Origin: Psilocybe azurescens
Lineage: Eukaryota > Basidiomycota > Agaricomycetes > Agaricales > Agrocybaceae
Reading direction: 5' to 3'
NCBI GenBank assembly: GCA_023853785.1
Contig: JAJIRX010000853.1
Coordinates: forward strand, 62,001-126,000
DNA length: 64,000 nucleotides
Below, in pieces: positions 26,762-39,309 of this stretch (positions within the stretch are counted from its first letter, which is position 1; the number at the start of each line of letters is the position of its first letter). The notes under the pieces were generated by a model. That model was not told the origin of the DNA. It saw only the letters and a program-made list of their open reading frames with translations, and made no database searches. A program made the position numbers and the translations under genes.

Positions 26762-29700
26762 TCATTCCGTCTTCTTGAACGCCCATGAAGTGAGCCAAGA
26801 TTTCGTACTTTGCATTTGGGTTGCTTCAAGTGTTTCCTCTTCTATTCTGTCATGTAGAGCTTGTCGTTCTTCCTCCAATACTTCGTGATAGATGGCTTGT
26901 GCAGCAGAAACATTTTGGCTTCGAGATAGCTTGGGCAATGCCAAAGAAACGCGGGAGGAGGAACTGTTGGCCGCAACAAAGTCTGCCTGTGCGTGCGCGT
27001 CTGGACGAATGCCATGCTCTTGGTCTAACGTGTTGGCCCGCTCCACAGCGGAAGAAGAGCGAACGGGAAACGCCGACATCATAGAAGCTGACCGTGGCCG
27101 CCCGCTCTCAGCAAATGACTGATATGGAGAACTAGGAGGTCTATCAAGTATTGAGGGGCGGCGTTGACGAATAGACGCAGATGCGACGCTGGATTTGTCA
27201 CCACTGGCCTTCCGAAGAAAAAGAGAAGATTTCCGAGGTCGAAGGGTGTGTTCGATATCTCCCTCTTTCGCTTTGACGCGTTTGGCGATGCTGATAGGCA
27301 AATCGATGTCCTCAGTGCCATCCACGTCTGGTAATACTGGCAATGCGGTATGCAATATCCGAGGAGAACCTGGGGCGTTCTCAGGTGGGGTGTGCTGAGA
27401 TATTTGGGAAAGTTCATCCGGCGACGCTGTTTCTCCCCCAGCCCAAGCCAAGTACCGAGACAACCTGCGGAGACCTCTACTGGAATAGAACACTTCAAAT
27501 CGACAGTGTCGTCCAAGTCGAGGATGCCAGCTGGATTTCTGGGCAGCCACAAGACGTTCTCGATGGCCCTGGTATAATATGGGTTGTCGTATGGTAAATC
27601 CATCGGATTTTGATCATCCCACGGTACTAGAGGTGAGTGTTTGACAACTGGTCCCGATGATTGTAAACTATCGGAACGGCGAGATGTACTCCATGGATAT
27701 CCATCTGGAGCGACATTTACGGCGCTCGATGGCCCTTCCTCCGATGAGAGATGCACTGCAGATGCAGAGCTCACGAGTCTGACGGTAGGGTTTATCAAAG
27801 GGGGCGGAGGTTCTGTCTCAGTCAAATCCTTGTCTCTATGAGGTCCGAAAGGGTTCGGTCTCCTGTGCTGAACCCGAGGTCCTCTTCGATTCATAGTTTT
27901 GTGTACGAGAAGTTGACCCAAGCCGGCAGCTTCCAAGTGAGGACAGAAATTGGAGGGCGTCCAAAATCAATTACAGACGAAGTTAATGGTTGTTGTGGAT
28001 TGCTGACGAGTTCGTGTGATCCTGGGTCCCCCGCGTCCGACGATTCTACAAGGTGACCGTGACATACAATGTTAGCTTCGAGAACATCATCATGTTCGAA
28101 CTGTGCACGGCACATTCGAGTCATTCTACAAAGGTGTCATAAACGGTGAGTTTGGCAGATGGGCGATGGCAACATAAAACATACATCAACTTCACAAACA
28201 CCGTAAGCACGATCAAAAATCCTGCGAGCCCAACGTTGACACTTTTCTTGAGGACAACCATATATGCAAGGAAAACAGCCTGCGGTGAAAGTTATATCAG
28301 CCATTTCTCACTATAATGCCTTTACTACATACTTGTGTCAATGTTAGACCTTATTGAAATTTGTGAGCACAATACTGTAAACCTTACCAAAAACTTACCA
28401 TCTAGTGTGTATCGCACGATTCGGATGATAAGTAAGCGACCTTCCCCTTCATAGTTCTTCGCATAAACATGAATAAGCTGGGAAAATGTTGCTCAGTACC
28501 GAAACTGAGAGAAAAAAAGGCTTTCATACTTGGTTTTTACGACTCCTATAAGAGAACGGGCAATAGAAGGGTACGTGAGGATTGGTCAATGCCATGACAG
28601 AAGACGTTACGAACCGGACTGAACAAAGAAATATAATGCGCCAAAAGGTAGTACAAATGGATTGAGAACCGAGAAGAGGAGTAGGACATGTATGACTAAA
28701 GTATGATTTGGTAGCCAGTCTAGGAATATGTGTCAGCATATGCAATTTTGAAGCAAACAAGAGCCCTTACAATAAAAATTGAAAGTGCGTGGTCGTGTGC
28801 CAACCGCCCGCTTGCGCCTATTGATACATCAGTCACTTGCGTCCGTGAAGGAAAGAGGCTGAGTGAGGGGCACGTACGGCGTGACTTGTCGGGACGTCGT
28901 GGGGTACAGAATTAAAGGTAGCTAGAAAGAAATGAGAACTTGATTGGAAATGAAAATGTGTGACACATACCCCAACTAAAAGAAAAAAAGGTCGGTTAGC
29001 CCAGTCTTCGAAAACATCATCTCATTAGCACACTCACATAGAGCCAGTTCGAACCCTCCATGCATAGCAGTCGTGAAGATAACTATAAATAATCAGGCTG
29101 GCGATAAATATGCATTTTTGAACACTTACGCCATCCAACGTAGAAAGGCCCTGCAGTAGGAAAACTAGAGGCGACCGTGTTGATTATATTAGGGCGGTCC
29201 GTAGTTCGAAAAATGTTCAAAAAGGAATTCAGCGCCGCCGTTCCTACACAGAAAAAGACAAGGACATTGACGATGAGAAATTTGTAGTATCGCGTCATGA
29301 TGAGATCGTGAAGAGCGGATAGAGTCGTTATTGTATGCGCTTTCTTAGCAATTAGAAGGAGGATGAGTGGAATTAGGAGAGCCAGTAATGCAACGAGAAG
29401 CGTGGGTATGAAAGACTGAATAACTTCACTTTCCCAAACATGTCGGTCAAGATACGCTTTCTGAGGAAGAAGTTAGCCATCGAAATGACAGAAAGATATA
29501 TAAAGTTATATACCAAACTGGGCCAGAACAAACTGATATTCTGGATGGACACCAAACCGACAAGGAGGGATACTGGGAAGATCCAAAAAGCGTGAAAGCC
29601 CTGAGGGTCTTGTGAGCATGCTTGAAGGCAGATAGAAAACGAGATATTTACCAGACACCCATGTTGACTACCCAATCCTTCACGAACTGAAAAAATTGAA

Positions 29701-31855
29701 GGTCAACAAAACGCGATTATATGGCATATGTCAAGAAGTTGTACCTCTCCCCTGTAAGTTGATTTCATAACCCTCGTCCAATCGATGTCCTGGTATGCAG
29801 GTGCCATGGTCACCAAACACGCCAGCGGATTATTGGGATGTACAGCCAAGTACTTGCAAGCTCGTCTTGCATCTGCGGGATCGACAAACGTGACAAATGC
29901 AGTCGACACCGGGTCATAGTCTGTAACGGCTTTGGCGCGATTTTCAGTAATAAGTGAGGTCAAAAGGTTTAGCTTTGCAGTATAATAATCAATCGAGGGG
30001 ACGATTTTTCCCCTAAATAGATGGCTGAGGTTGACTAGTGGTTGATATGCATCGATGCTAGTCCGCGGCAAAGACAAGAGCGCGTCCCAAATCGTCGTCT
30101 CTCCATTATCAGTGTTGCTTTTGGAGGGGTAATTGTTGACCGGCGAATCGGAGTTGTCAGATTCGTCTGATGGTTGAGCTCGAAGTTTCCTGAAAGCTTG
30201 CCGCGATGTTCTAGACACTGCTTTTTTTTGAGCGCGTTGAAAGAGGTCGTTGTGTCTCGAATTCTTCTACAAATGGGCCAAGAACTTCGATGAGCTGTTC
30301 CATACGCTCTTCTTCGTCCAAAGCACCGTCCTTCTTGAGGTACGCCACGCTCAGCATCGACAGCCAAAGACCTTCGTTGTCTTGCTATTTCCGTCGCTCT
30401 AGACGTAATGTGGGGCATGGGCTTATGTGCTTGCTTACGCTCGATCGCAGCTTTCACCGCCAGCAAGGCTTTATTGGCCAGCTTGATGTGGGCAGTCTCC
30501 AAGAGCACGAGAATCTCTTCTCGACGCGCTAGCAATGACGCAAGTTCAGTCATCTTTCGAGCGACGACCACTCGTTCGATGGCGGGAAAGTCCGTGTTCC
30601 GCTTCGATTTCTTTCTCCCGTCTTTACTGTCCTCTGAATGAGTCTCATTTTCATTTCGAGTAGTCAACGGATTCGGTATATGTGCAGGAATTCGCTTGGC
30701 GCGGTTGAACAAGAAAGCGAACGACTTGTTGAGAAACCCAGGTTGCGTGGAAGAAGTGAGCCCCATGGACGGCTTTTTCGACCTTGCGCGACATGTAATA
30801 TTCGAAATATTCTTGAAGATCCTTTTCGTTTCTGAGAGCGCTTGGGAGATTAGAAACCATTATTGTTCGCAGGCGAAGTCCCCTCTCTGACTGGTTCTTC
30901 TGTGGCGACTCGACGGCTTTGAAGGGATACTGAGGATGAGGGTGTTCGTAGTTTGTCATATCCTGGTCGGCGGTAGGATGCTCTGCGGCCTCTTCCATAC
31001 TTTTAGCTGCAGCATGAAGGTGGGATGCTCGCAGTTTAAAAGCGCCATTGCAGATCCAAAACAAGGTACCTATCCATGAAAGAGTAACCCAAAAGAGCAG
31101 ACAGATATGAATCCACAACAATGATAGCCCTTTGGTGGTTCCCACTAGAGATGATATTGAAGCTCGTGTCATGGACTTGGGAGATATAGAATCATCGGAG
31201 AATTTGACATGGATGGGAAATAGAATTAGGAAAGTGGTCAGGGTGTGCGCCAGGGAGAACCAGACTGCCAACCTAAAATTAGAACTTGGGTCTCCAAAGG
31301 CAATCTGATTTAGCAACTCACAACATCCGCGAAGGAAGCGAATATAGATGGTCGCATCGAGGCCCCTTAGTTCCCTCAACTTCTCCTCCGGAAAATAAAT
31401 CGCTTGCTTCACCCAAGAAAGAGGCCACCCAGTGGGAGTTGGAGGGGAAGGTAATCTGAGAGCCATAATTAGAAACAGACACGGGCACTGACATCATGAT
31501 GGGGGTGACGAGACTGACCTTGCCCATGATCTACCTTGATAGAGACTTTCAAAATGAATTAGTTGTATGAAAGCATACACAAGGTTCTGAGGATTTAACG
31601 CACTAGCCAAACTCCCATGATTCTCTACTACCCAAGCCCTGAGGGGGCTCGACAAGGGCTTTCCCTCTCCTCCTTCGCTTCATAATTTCATGACTGGTTA
31701 CACATAGTACTGTTATGCCTATGCCAATGACGGATTGATTGACCAGACCACTACATAGGAGATGGTCTGTTAGCTCCACTTCCCATAAGTTGGCAAAAGC
31801 CAAGAAATGCAGACCTGTAATTCTTGGAGAACGGTCGAGTTTGAATATCACCCAT
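26762..31855 (-). CDS. CSC1/OSCA-type calcium-permeable channel (DUF221, RSN1 family)
   Basis: A hyperosmosis- or stretch-gated cation channel of the plasma membrane. The start at 31855 (MGDIQTRPFSKNY) joins by an intron to the first helix SGLVNQSVIGIGITVLCV. Next comes the family hallmark near 31370: GWPLSWVKQAIYF, then GLDATIYIRFLRGC. The large cytosolic PHM7-type domain includes TIMVSNLPSALRNEKDLQEY, then STAFVTFVDPADARRA and APAYQDIDWTRVMKS. The 7-TM pore region has FHAFWIFPVSLLVGLVSIQN, YYKFLIVNVLVFFCVGTAAL and neighbouring helices. A long charged tail ends SWAFKKTE. Two homopolymer faults break the frame: an eight-base T run at 30222-30229 and a C5 run at 27435-27439. Both flanking frames are clearly coding, so I place them in one gene. 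Confidence 0.9.
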
Positions 31856-32366
31856 TCGTGTCAGGCAAAAAGTCGGGTGCAAGAGAGTCAGACAAGAGGT
31901 GGCATTAAGAGTGTGTCAGGAAGAAGCGAAATGACACCAGCCAGGCCTTGTGCACAAAGTGATTTCTCCTAGAATGGATCGGGTAAATCATAGTGCCTTT
32001 TGGTCACGTGATGGATCTTCTTAAAGTTGGACCATAATCTGTCAAAAAACAATGCAGCTATCGTTACTGTGGGTCTCCACTGCACTGGGACGTGCACATA
32101 ATTTTAACAATAGTGATGGGATGTACAGTGCAGTTACTATCGTCGAAAATATACCCTTTATTTTTGTAACAGTCTTAGACATTTGAGGCTTAGAATATGA
32201 AATACGGTAGTGCTCAGTACCGGGCCAAACGCTAGCTGAGAGTGAGCCTTGAGGTGGCTACAGAGGGGAGCTCGCCAGTAGTCACGCAGTACTGCATCTG
32301 AAATCATCGTCATCACTAGCATTGTAATAATCCCACGTTATTCAAAGGATACGGGTAGAAAGGCAT
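31856..32366. other. Intergenic, CSC1 promoter side
   Basis: This is between the CSC1 start and the NDUFS4 stop, both minus strand. A CACGTG palindrome lies near 32004. No gene is seen. Confidence 0.45.
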
Positions 32367-33109
32367 CTATTTAGTCCTCATGATTCTAAGAGTGTTTGGC
32401 TTGTAAACGTAGTTCTCCGCGTAGTTCTTGGGAGGAATTCGCTTGACGGTAGCTTGTTGTCTAAATTCATAGTTAGTTTGTAAACACCATATATCGTGCA
32501 TCTAGTGCGTACACGTAGTAGTCCCATCCTAAGAGAGGAATCAGAGGAAGTTCAAGGGCTTCGACAACCAAAAATACCTTGTTTCTCAGCGAAGTGCATC
32601 GCATCTTCTTTGCTTTTGAAAGTCGTGCGGGTCCCTTGCATATAATCCCCCCTGCAATGTTGGTTGTTAGATTGAAGAATAGTAGTATGTCCTGGTGGAC
32701 TAACGAGCTCGCCCAGCCCATGAGAGGATTCTCCCAGCGTCCAGCGCCTGCTAAGGTATCGAAATCAATGCGCCACCGCTCTGACTTCCCCGAGCCAGAC
32801 TGCATGGTATTCCGAGTGGGTTGGTATATACGCACGGAGCGGTGATGAAGCTCTCCTAGAATGGAGTAAGCAATATTCGTATTTTCAAGTCAACGAGAAC
32901 GTACTTGGAGCCCCGCTAATCACATCCGCGACCAAGACATCCCGAGTGGGTTGAACAGCGATGTCTCCGAGCCCCGACTTTTCCTCGTCTTTCCTTACTA
33001 TGGTGGGTGCTGCTTCGGTCGTAACGCCGCGGGAGAGCTGTGGAATCGCTTGTACCGCGGACCTCCTCGAGACTGAAGCTGTAGAAGTGCAAATCCTTAG
33101 CAGAGACAT
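32367..33109 (-). CDS. NDUFS4: NADH:ubiquinone oxidoreductase 18-21 kDa subunit (NDUFS4)
   Basis: An accessory subunit of mitochondrial complex I needed for assembly of the N-module. The ATG at 33109 starts a basic, hydroxylated mitochondrial presequence ([20 protein letters not shown]). The mature part has [63 protein letters not shown] and GWDYYV. It ends with the conserved [19 protein letters not shown], the stop at 32367-32369. Introns are short and no frame repair was needed. Length and order match the family. It diverges from RICTOR across 317 bases. Confidence 0.93.
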
Positions 33110-33426
33110 AATGATAGAATAGATGTCAGCCTACTCAAGTCTCTTAGAGCTAGAAACGCGGGTTATAGTTTGTCTGTATTTACTTTCGAGACTCACGGCA
33201 TTCAATAATTCGGGCCGAGAAGCAGCCTCGCAGGAAATTGCCATTCCGGGGAAGGACAGTGGACACTCGGTCCACATCATCGATGCTTGTTAGTACACTG
33301 CTCACACTATTACAGTGGACGTCTGCCACAACCCTGAGGATCCAGACATTCTGACGCATCTTTTGCGCGTCCTACTGGGCTATTCACTGGATATCTGACG
33401 ACTGCCTCTATTATTTACACCTCAAG
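33110..33426. promoter_or_regulatory. Divergent promoter region, NDUFS4 / RICTOR
   Basis: A 317-base gap between two divergent start codons must carry both promoters. No clear TATA box is visible, as is common for housekeeping genes. Confidence 0.4.
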
Positions 33427-36400
33427 ATGGTGACACATCTGACTATTCCTTCCAATTCATCGTCTAATGTTCTTTCGACCTCGACAACCTCGACTTTGGT
33501 CAACACCCCAAATGGAGAGCCTGCATTCTCGTTCGCTCAACTGGACGGAAAACCGCCCTCGGAGCAGGTTTGCCTCTCTTGATGCTCGTTCTAGGTTGTG
33601 TTCAAGACTTACGCAGCATCAGTTAGACCTTTTGAACAAGCAGCTAGCCGTGGAGAATAGAATAAAGGAGGGTGCAGAGAACTTGTTGAACATGGGTCTA
33701 TCGGTTAGTCTCCTCTGTGTCTTACTTCCATTCATCTCATATTATTATATACAGGACACTCCGCGATTGCAAGTGGAATCTGAATTGGAAACGGCGAAGA
33801 ACAAAATAAATGCAATAACTAAGCGCATTGAGATGCGTGAGTCAATTTTCTACTTGCGCTTGTGGATGCTATATAATTCCCATACAAGAAACCTCCCGAC
33901 TACGAGCAAAGCCCAACAATGCGGGAACTGTCGCGGCAAAAGGAAAATTAGGCCAGCAAACGGTTCTGCTACAAGCATCAAGCTTGATGATAAAGGTGTG
34001 GTTGGCTATAAGACTGACTAATCACCCTATCTCAAAATATATCCTATTAGGTGGCGAAGATTTCAGGACTGCACTCCAGAACGCGACGAACTACATCAAG
34101 GATCTGGAATCTATTTCGCGTTCAGAGTCGTCTCAGTCTTCACCCTTGCCTTCCGCTTCATCATCTAAAATCAACCAATCGACTCCTATAGATCCGAACA
34201 CTCAACGGATTGACACCATGGCAAAACTTATCGAGATTCTTCGACGACATATGCGCGTCCGGTATGAACTCAACTTTGACGAAATTCTTCACGCGTACGT
34301 GTCACCCAGCTTGATTTGTGTGAGTTATGCAAAGGCTCACAAATCACAGCGTCTTGCCATGTTTTGCAGATAAATGTTCCAAACAATGTCGTGCAGCAGC
34401 ATATAGGGTCGTTCGCTATTCTCTCATCAACAAAGACACTGTCAGTCGGTTAGGCGAATCGCTAGATTGGTATTTTCTAAAGTATAACATCTTATTGCCA
34501 TCGTAATACTTTCTGACTGTCTTTAGATCACTCCTTCGTGATAATAAACATGCTGTCGAGAAGGAACAGGTTATCAAACTCATTCGCACAATCGTTGAAG
34601 TTGGTACCACGCGGCGCGACTCAGAGACAAAAAGTGGACCTGGCATTGTACCATTATCAGAAGCTGTTATGCGGTCAGTTGTTGCTGTCGCAGAACATCC
34701 AGAAGACCCTTTCCGCCTTATCTGTGTTCAGACACTTGCCGAAATTCGTATGTCTTGTTCTTCTTCCCATGTATTTTATTAATCATTTATTCAGTGGTCA
34801 TTGATATTGACCTTGCTTCAAGGACGGGTGTTATTCGATTCTTGTTACATGTCTTGGGAGAAGGTCCTATCGAGATAACCCCAATTTTAGCTTCAGTTTT
34901 CTTACACCTAGTGGACTCCCCGCGGACTCGTGCTTATCTTCAAGTTGGGAGTGATTTGGAAGTAAGTCTTAGTGATGCCGATGTAAAATACTTACTAAAA
35001 CTCTTTTCAGCTGGCATTGACCGCGATAACGGATGCGTATGGCAAGGGACCAGATCATGCGGAACGTATGAGGGGTTGTGCAAAAGTTGTGCAGTTAATG
35101 CTCCGAACATGGAGTGGTACGAGTGCTATATCCTTGGGCTCGATCATAGATTGACTTTTTTCTTCTCCAGGACTAATGTTTTACTGTGCGGATGATATGC
35201 GGGCCATACGATCACTCATAAACACCCTTCAGATACCCTCTCTCGAAACTCGTGTAAGTGATTCCGTCATCGCCGAATTTGGCAATGCATAATACTTCTA
35301 CAGGAAATCATCTTGGACATGTTCTTTGATCTTCTGAATATCAAGACACCAGCCTGGTACCAAACCTTTATTGACGGAAGACGTCTGACTAGTATGAGCT
35401 AGCACTTTTGCTTGACTATTGTAACTTGTCTGAACAAAATTTCTTCTCCAGTGTACAGGAAGTCACGAGATGCCGCCGAATACCAATATGATACTGAGAA
35501 ATCTACTCAAACCCTCAAACTAACGGACCAATACCTGGCTCTGCTTGTAGCCATTCTGACCAAAGCTGGATTGCTTCAAGTAGGGTTCTCGTTATCTCTG
35601 GAAATACTGAAACTGAAGCAAACAGGCTCTCACGGCTATGCTAGAAGAATCAACGACAGGGACAAATCTAACGAGAAAAGCAACATTATTGATGGCGGAA
35701 GTCTTGGCAATGGCGAACCGTGTTCTTCCACTGTCCCTCGCCGCTAAAATTCAAGTATGAATGGGTGTTCGCTCTTTGTTATGCAATCTCACCTCTTCTT
35801 AGGCGATGCCGGATGTCTTCCTTATGGCAACAGACTATAAACAGGGAGAAAATAGAATAGTGGGCACAACAGCATTGTCGGCGATTGATAGTTTTAATCG
35901 CAATAGAACGCGATTGGAGCCTAGTGTTCCGGTGAAAGGATTTCGACAAAGGTAAGCGTCAGTTACAGATCCATTCATTGCGATCATTGGAAACATTGAC
36001 AGGGCCAATTCGGTTGAGGATGCAGTTCGCCGTGGTCAAAGACAGGTGGAACAGGTAAAACTCAAAATGAGCATGCAGATGGACGACAGAACGTTTCAAG
36101 CTTCCCTACTGGAAACACAGGCATGCCTATAATAAGTTTGATTGCATTCTAGTCCTGTCTCATCTTTTTTGGCAGGTTATGACTACAAAAGATCATTCGA
36201 AATGGAATTTCGATACTTTGCAGGAACTTATCGAAGGCCCTCTGCTGAATCCAAAACGAATGGAAGAAGCGATCAAAGTGTCAAGATTCATTCGGCGACT
36301 CATGTCGTTCTTCCATCCTTTCAGCCATAGGTTCTCCGACATCAAGAAAACTCGTGTAAGTCGCTACCAACTTGTTTAAGGCCTACCTCTGAGAAATGTC

Positions 36401-38765
36401 AAAAGGCAAGCACACGCTGGGTGCGCCTAGGGTGCTCGTTGCTAACCACTCTAATGGCAAGCCCAGACGGGGTTAGGTATCTTTCAACCGAAGATCAGTT
36501 CTTGGCACAAATCGTGAAGAGCTTTGCTCAACTAGACCCTGTAAGTCAAGAAGGCGCACCGTACATTGTATTTTGCTAATATACTCTAAAGTTCAATGGT
36601 GTACCCGATTCAGACCCGATTTTCTCGAAGAAGAGAGTGGCGGAGACATTGACTTATGGTTATTTGGAGATGCTCGGTACGTTGAGCAAATTCAAAGATG
36701 GCATTGAGTGAGTCAACCGCCTTCATACTATCCGTTTCGTTTCAAATCTGATTATCCATTCATCATCCAGACTCCTAGAAAAGTTCAAAGTCTTCACCGC
36801 CTTCTATCACCTGAGCGAACTTCGGAGTAGAGAAGACTTAATAAAAGGAATTATCGAGAACTTGGATTATAGCATGTTCGTAAACGACTTTGTCCTCGAT
36901 TATATATTGCTTATGGATGCTTTATGCAGTGACGGGCATCCTCGTATAGTACTATCCAAAGCGTTGACTTCCAGCTACAAGGTCTGTTCCTTCTTCCGCT
37001 GCTTAATGTCATGGCTCACAGGTTTCTGTAGCATATCCGACTATATGCGACAAGACATCTCGGTGCTTTGATTCGAGGATCCCCAAATGCAAACGCTTGG
37101 ACGCTACGGCTTCTCTTGACGCAGTTATATGACCCTGCTCCTGAAGTTTGCGAACTCGCAGTTGAGTTCTTGGAAGAAGCCTGCGATTCCAAAGAAATTC
37201 TACAATTAGTGGTTGAGATGCAGCCTACGATGGACCATCTAGGAGATATTGGCCACAGGCTTCTGCTGAAGTATGTGGTTCTTTGAATCCCCACGGCCTA
37301 TCGCTTATGATGCTTAGATTCATGTCAACACCGATGGGCTTCCGCTACTTGTATGACGCAGGTTATATTGTCAGAGAAATGGAGTCATGGTTCAACGTGA
37401 GGGTCATTTCAAAGTTATTTGTGAGAATAAAAATTTACATTTTTATTAGGAACGCAACATCGACTATGTCGTTGAAGTCGAAGTTTTCCTTTCAAGGTGT
37501 TTAACTTCTCAAATTCCGACGATGGCGATGATCTCCTGTAAGTCATCTTATTCTACGAAGGCTAAATGGACATAATCTAATAAACATTGCAGTGAATTTG
37601 ACGGAACTGTCCCTGCTCACTTCTACGGTGAAATGGCCAAGACGGAACTCGGGTGTCAAGTCTTGCAAGAAAAGGGCCATTTCTCTGAGTTCTCTCAATT
37701 CATCAAACAACATATTCACGAGAATGAAGATGTAGACCTTATCCTCAAGCTTAAGAGCATCCTGTGGGCCGTGGTATGCATATATGATACCTCGGATTGT
37801 TTTGTTACTTATTTTGGTTAGGGTAATGTGGGTGCAACCGAGGGAGGGCTTCACTTTTGTGAAGAGGAAGAAATCATACCGTCTATTCTAGAGATAGCGG
37901 AAAATTCGCCAATTCCTTCTGTCAGAGGGTATGTCTGTTGGTGTTGCCCTTTAACCGCTGCTTACAAATCTACTAGAACATGTTTCTTTGTTTTGGGTCT
38001 TATTTCATCCACGTCCCAAGGTGCCGAAATTCTGGACGACTATAATTGGGAAGCAACTCTATCGCCTCTTGGAATGCCTACCGGCCTCTGCATTCCAGCT
38101 GACATCGATAGGTTCATTTTCGTGAGTAACTAAATCGCTTCGAACATCGCCCTTTTTTTTGAGCTAGCCAACTAGTTGCCCCCGTGGACTGCTACAACCC
38201 CTAGTAAACCTGACAACCGACTGTTACTCCCTACGACTGAGCCAGAGATCGAAACAATTACTGCAATCCAAAATTTGGCAAACACTGTTATTGCTAATGC
38301 TGCATCGCGATCATTGGCCAGGTAAGTCAAATGTTGCAAGTTAACCTATGATTTTTTGCTGAAGAGCCGTTCAGAATCAAGTCTCGCCCCGAAACCCGCA
38401 GCATCTTCTCATCCCCAGAGATGTACTATAGGGCCTTGCACATAATGTCAACGCAACGCTACCGCCTTCCGGTCCGTCGGTATATTGTAGAGTTGTTCAA
38501 TCAGGAAATGAACGAGGATCTTGTTGCTGCACTTGCCGATGCTGCAAAGAGACTAAAGCCATCCCCCTCCTACAAACCACCAAGGACTGACACAATTCGA
38601 ATGAGCGTCTTTGGTCGAGTGGGTAAATCTCGCGCACAATCAGAAAGCGATGAATCGGACGAAGATGATGATATCGGAGCTGCACCTGCACAGGCGAAGC
38701 CAGCGGTTGAACAGCCGACAATCAACCTGCAACCATTGCAAAAGATAGTTGGATTTTCTGTTTAA
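33427..38765 (+). CDS. RICTOR: TORC2 subunit RICTOR (Ste20/Avo3 homolog)
   Basis: The large scaffold of TOR complex 2, which controls actin, sphingolipids and AGC kinases of the Ypk/Gad8 class. The start at 33427 (MVTHLTIPSNSSSNVLSTST) precedes an HR1-like coiled coil (HQLDLLNKQLAVENRIKEGA). A long helical-repeat body follows: IEILRRHMRVRYELNFDEIL, YRVVRYSLINKDTV, RDNKHAVEKEQVIKLIRTIV, ILDMFFDLLNIKTPAWYQTF, LTYGYLEMLGTLSKFKDGIE and ATRHLGALIRGSPNANAW. Near the C-terminus are the highly conserved DGTVPAHFYGEMAKTELGCQ, GLISSTSQGAEILDDYNWEA and SPLGMPTGLCIP blocks. An acidic tail ends KIVGFSV at 38763-38765. There are more than 20 introns. Near 37484-37496 the frame needs either one extra base or an unusual 96-base intron. 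Family assignment is firm. Confidence 0.93.
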
Positions 38766-39045
38766 CTCCGAGATCAACTGTTCTCTCCACGATGTTGGTC
38801 GTGATATCTACATATACTTGGACTTTCATTTATTTATCTTTTCATATATTGTCGATAATGTATTAATATGGACTGTAAAGTAGCTTGTAACAAGAGAAAA
38901 TTGATGAGTCATTGACCCGCATCAACTCTTTATCCACGCGTTGTTTCCAACACGCAACAGCACGTTCATGTTTAGATCACCTTGAACCGTAAATGAGTTG
39001 GCTTGGATGAGAAATGATTATCAATTATGAACAAAAACATACACG

Positions 39046-39133
39046 GGCCTAACCGGGAATTGAACCCGGGACCTCCTCGAAACGTTGCTATGAAGCGCCC
39101 TAACAAGGAATCATACTACTAGACCATCAGGCC
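39046..39133 (-). tRNA. tRNA-Pro (AGG) with 17-base intron
   Basis: On the minus strand the 88 bases fold as a full cloverleaf. The acceptor GGCCTGA pairs with TTAGGCC. There is a short D arm, an anticodon stem CCTTG/CGAGG with loop TT-AGG-G, and a T arm CCGGG TTCAATT CCCGG. The anticodon AGG decodes proline. A 17-base intron (CGCTTCATAGCAACGTT) sits after the base next to the anticodon, the canonical position for nuclear tRNA introns. The T arm contains a good internal B box (GGTTCAATTCC). Confidence 0.93.
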
Positions 39134-39221
39134 GATGGGAGCTTGAGCGCTTACGCCATTACGATTTGCTGAATCCCGCCAATCCTGCAAAATTATATTT
39201 ACAGTTCAAAAAACATACAGG

Positions 39222-39309
39222 GGCCTAACCGGGAATTGAACCCGGGACCTCCTCGAAACGTTGCTGTTAAGCGCCCTAACAAGGAATCATACTACTAGAC
39301 CATCAGGCC
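39222..39309 (-). tRNA. tRNA-Pro (AGG), second copy, with 17-base intron
   Basis: A second 88-base tRNA-Pro(AGG), 88 bases from the first and in the same orientation. The mature sequence is identical by eye. The intron (CGCTTAACAGCAACGTT) differs in three central bases, so this is a true tandem duplicate and not an assembly echo. Immediate flanks also share ACATACA(C/G)GGG, marking the duplicated unit. Confidence 0.93.

Noticed and set aside
27079..27936. Two overlapping minus-strand proteins at the end of the CSC1 gene
   Set aside because: The two frames meet at a C5 run (27435-27439) and form one continuous channel tail when it is one base longer.
39046..39309. Second tRNA as an assembly duplication
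   Set aside because: The two introns differ in their central bases and the sequence between the copies is unique, so both copies are real.
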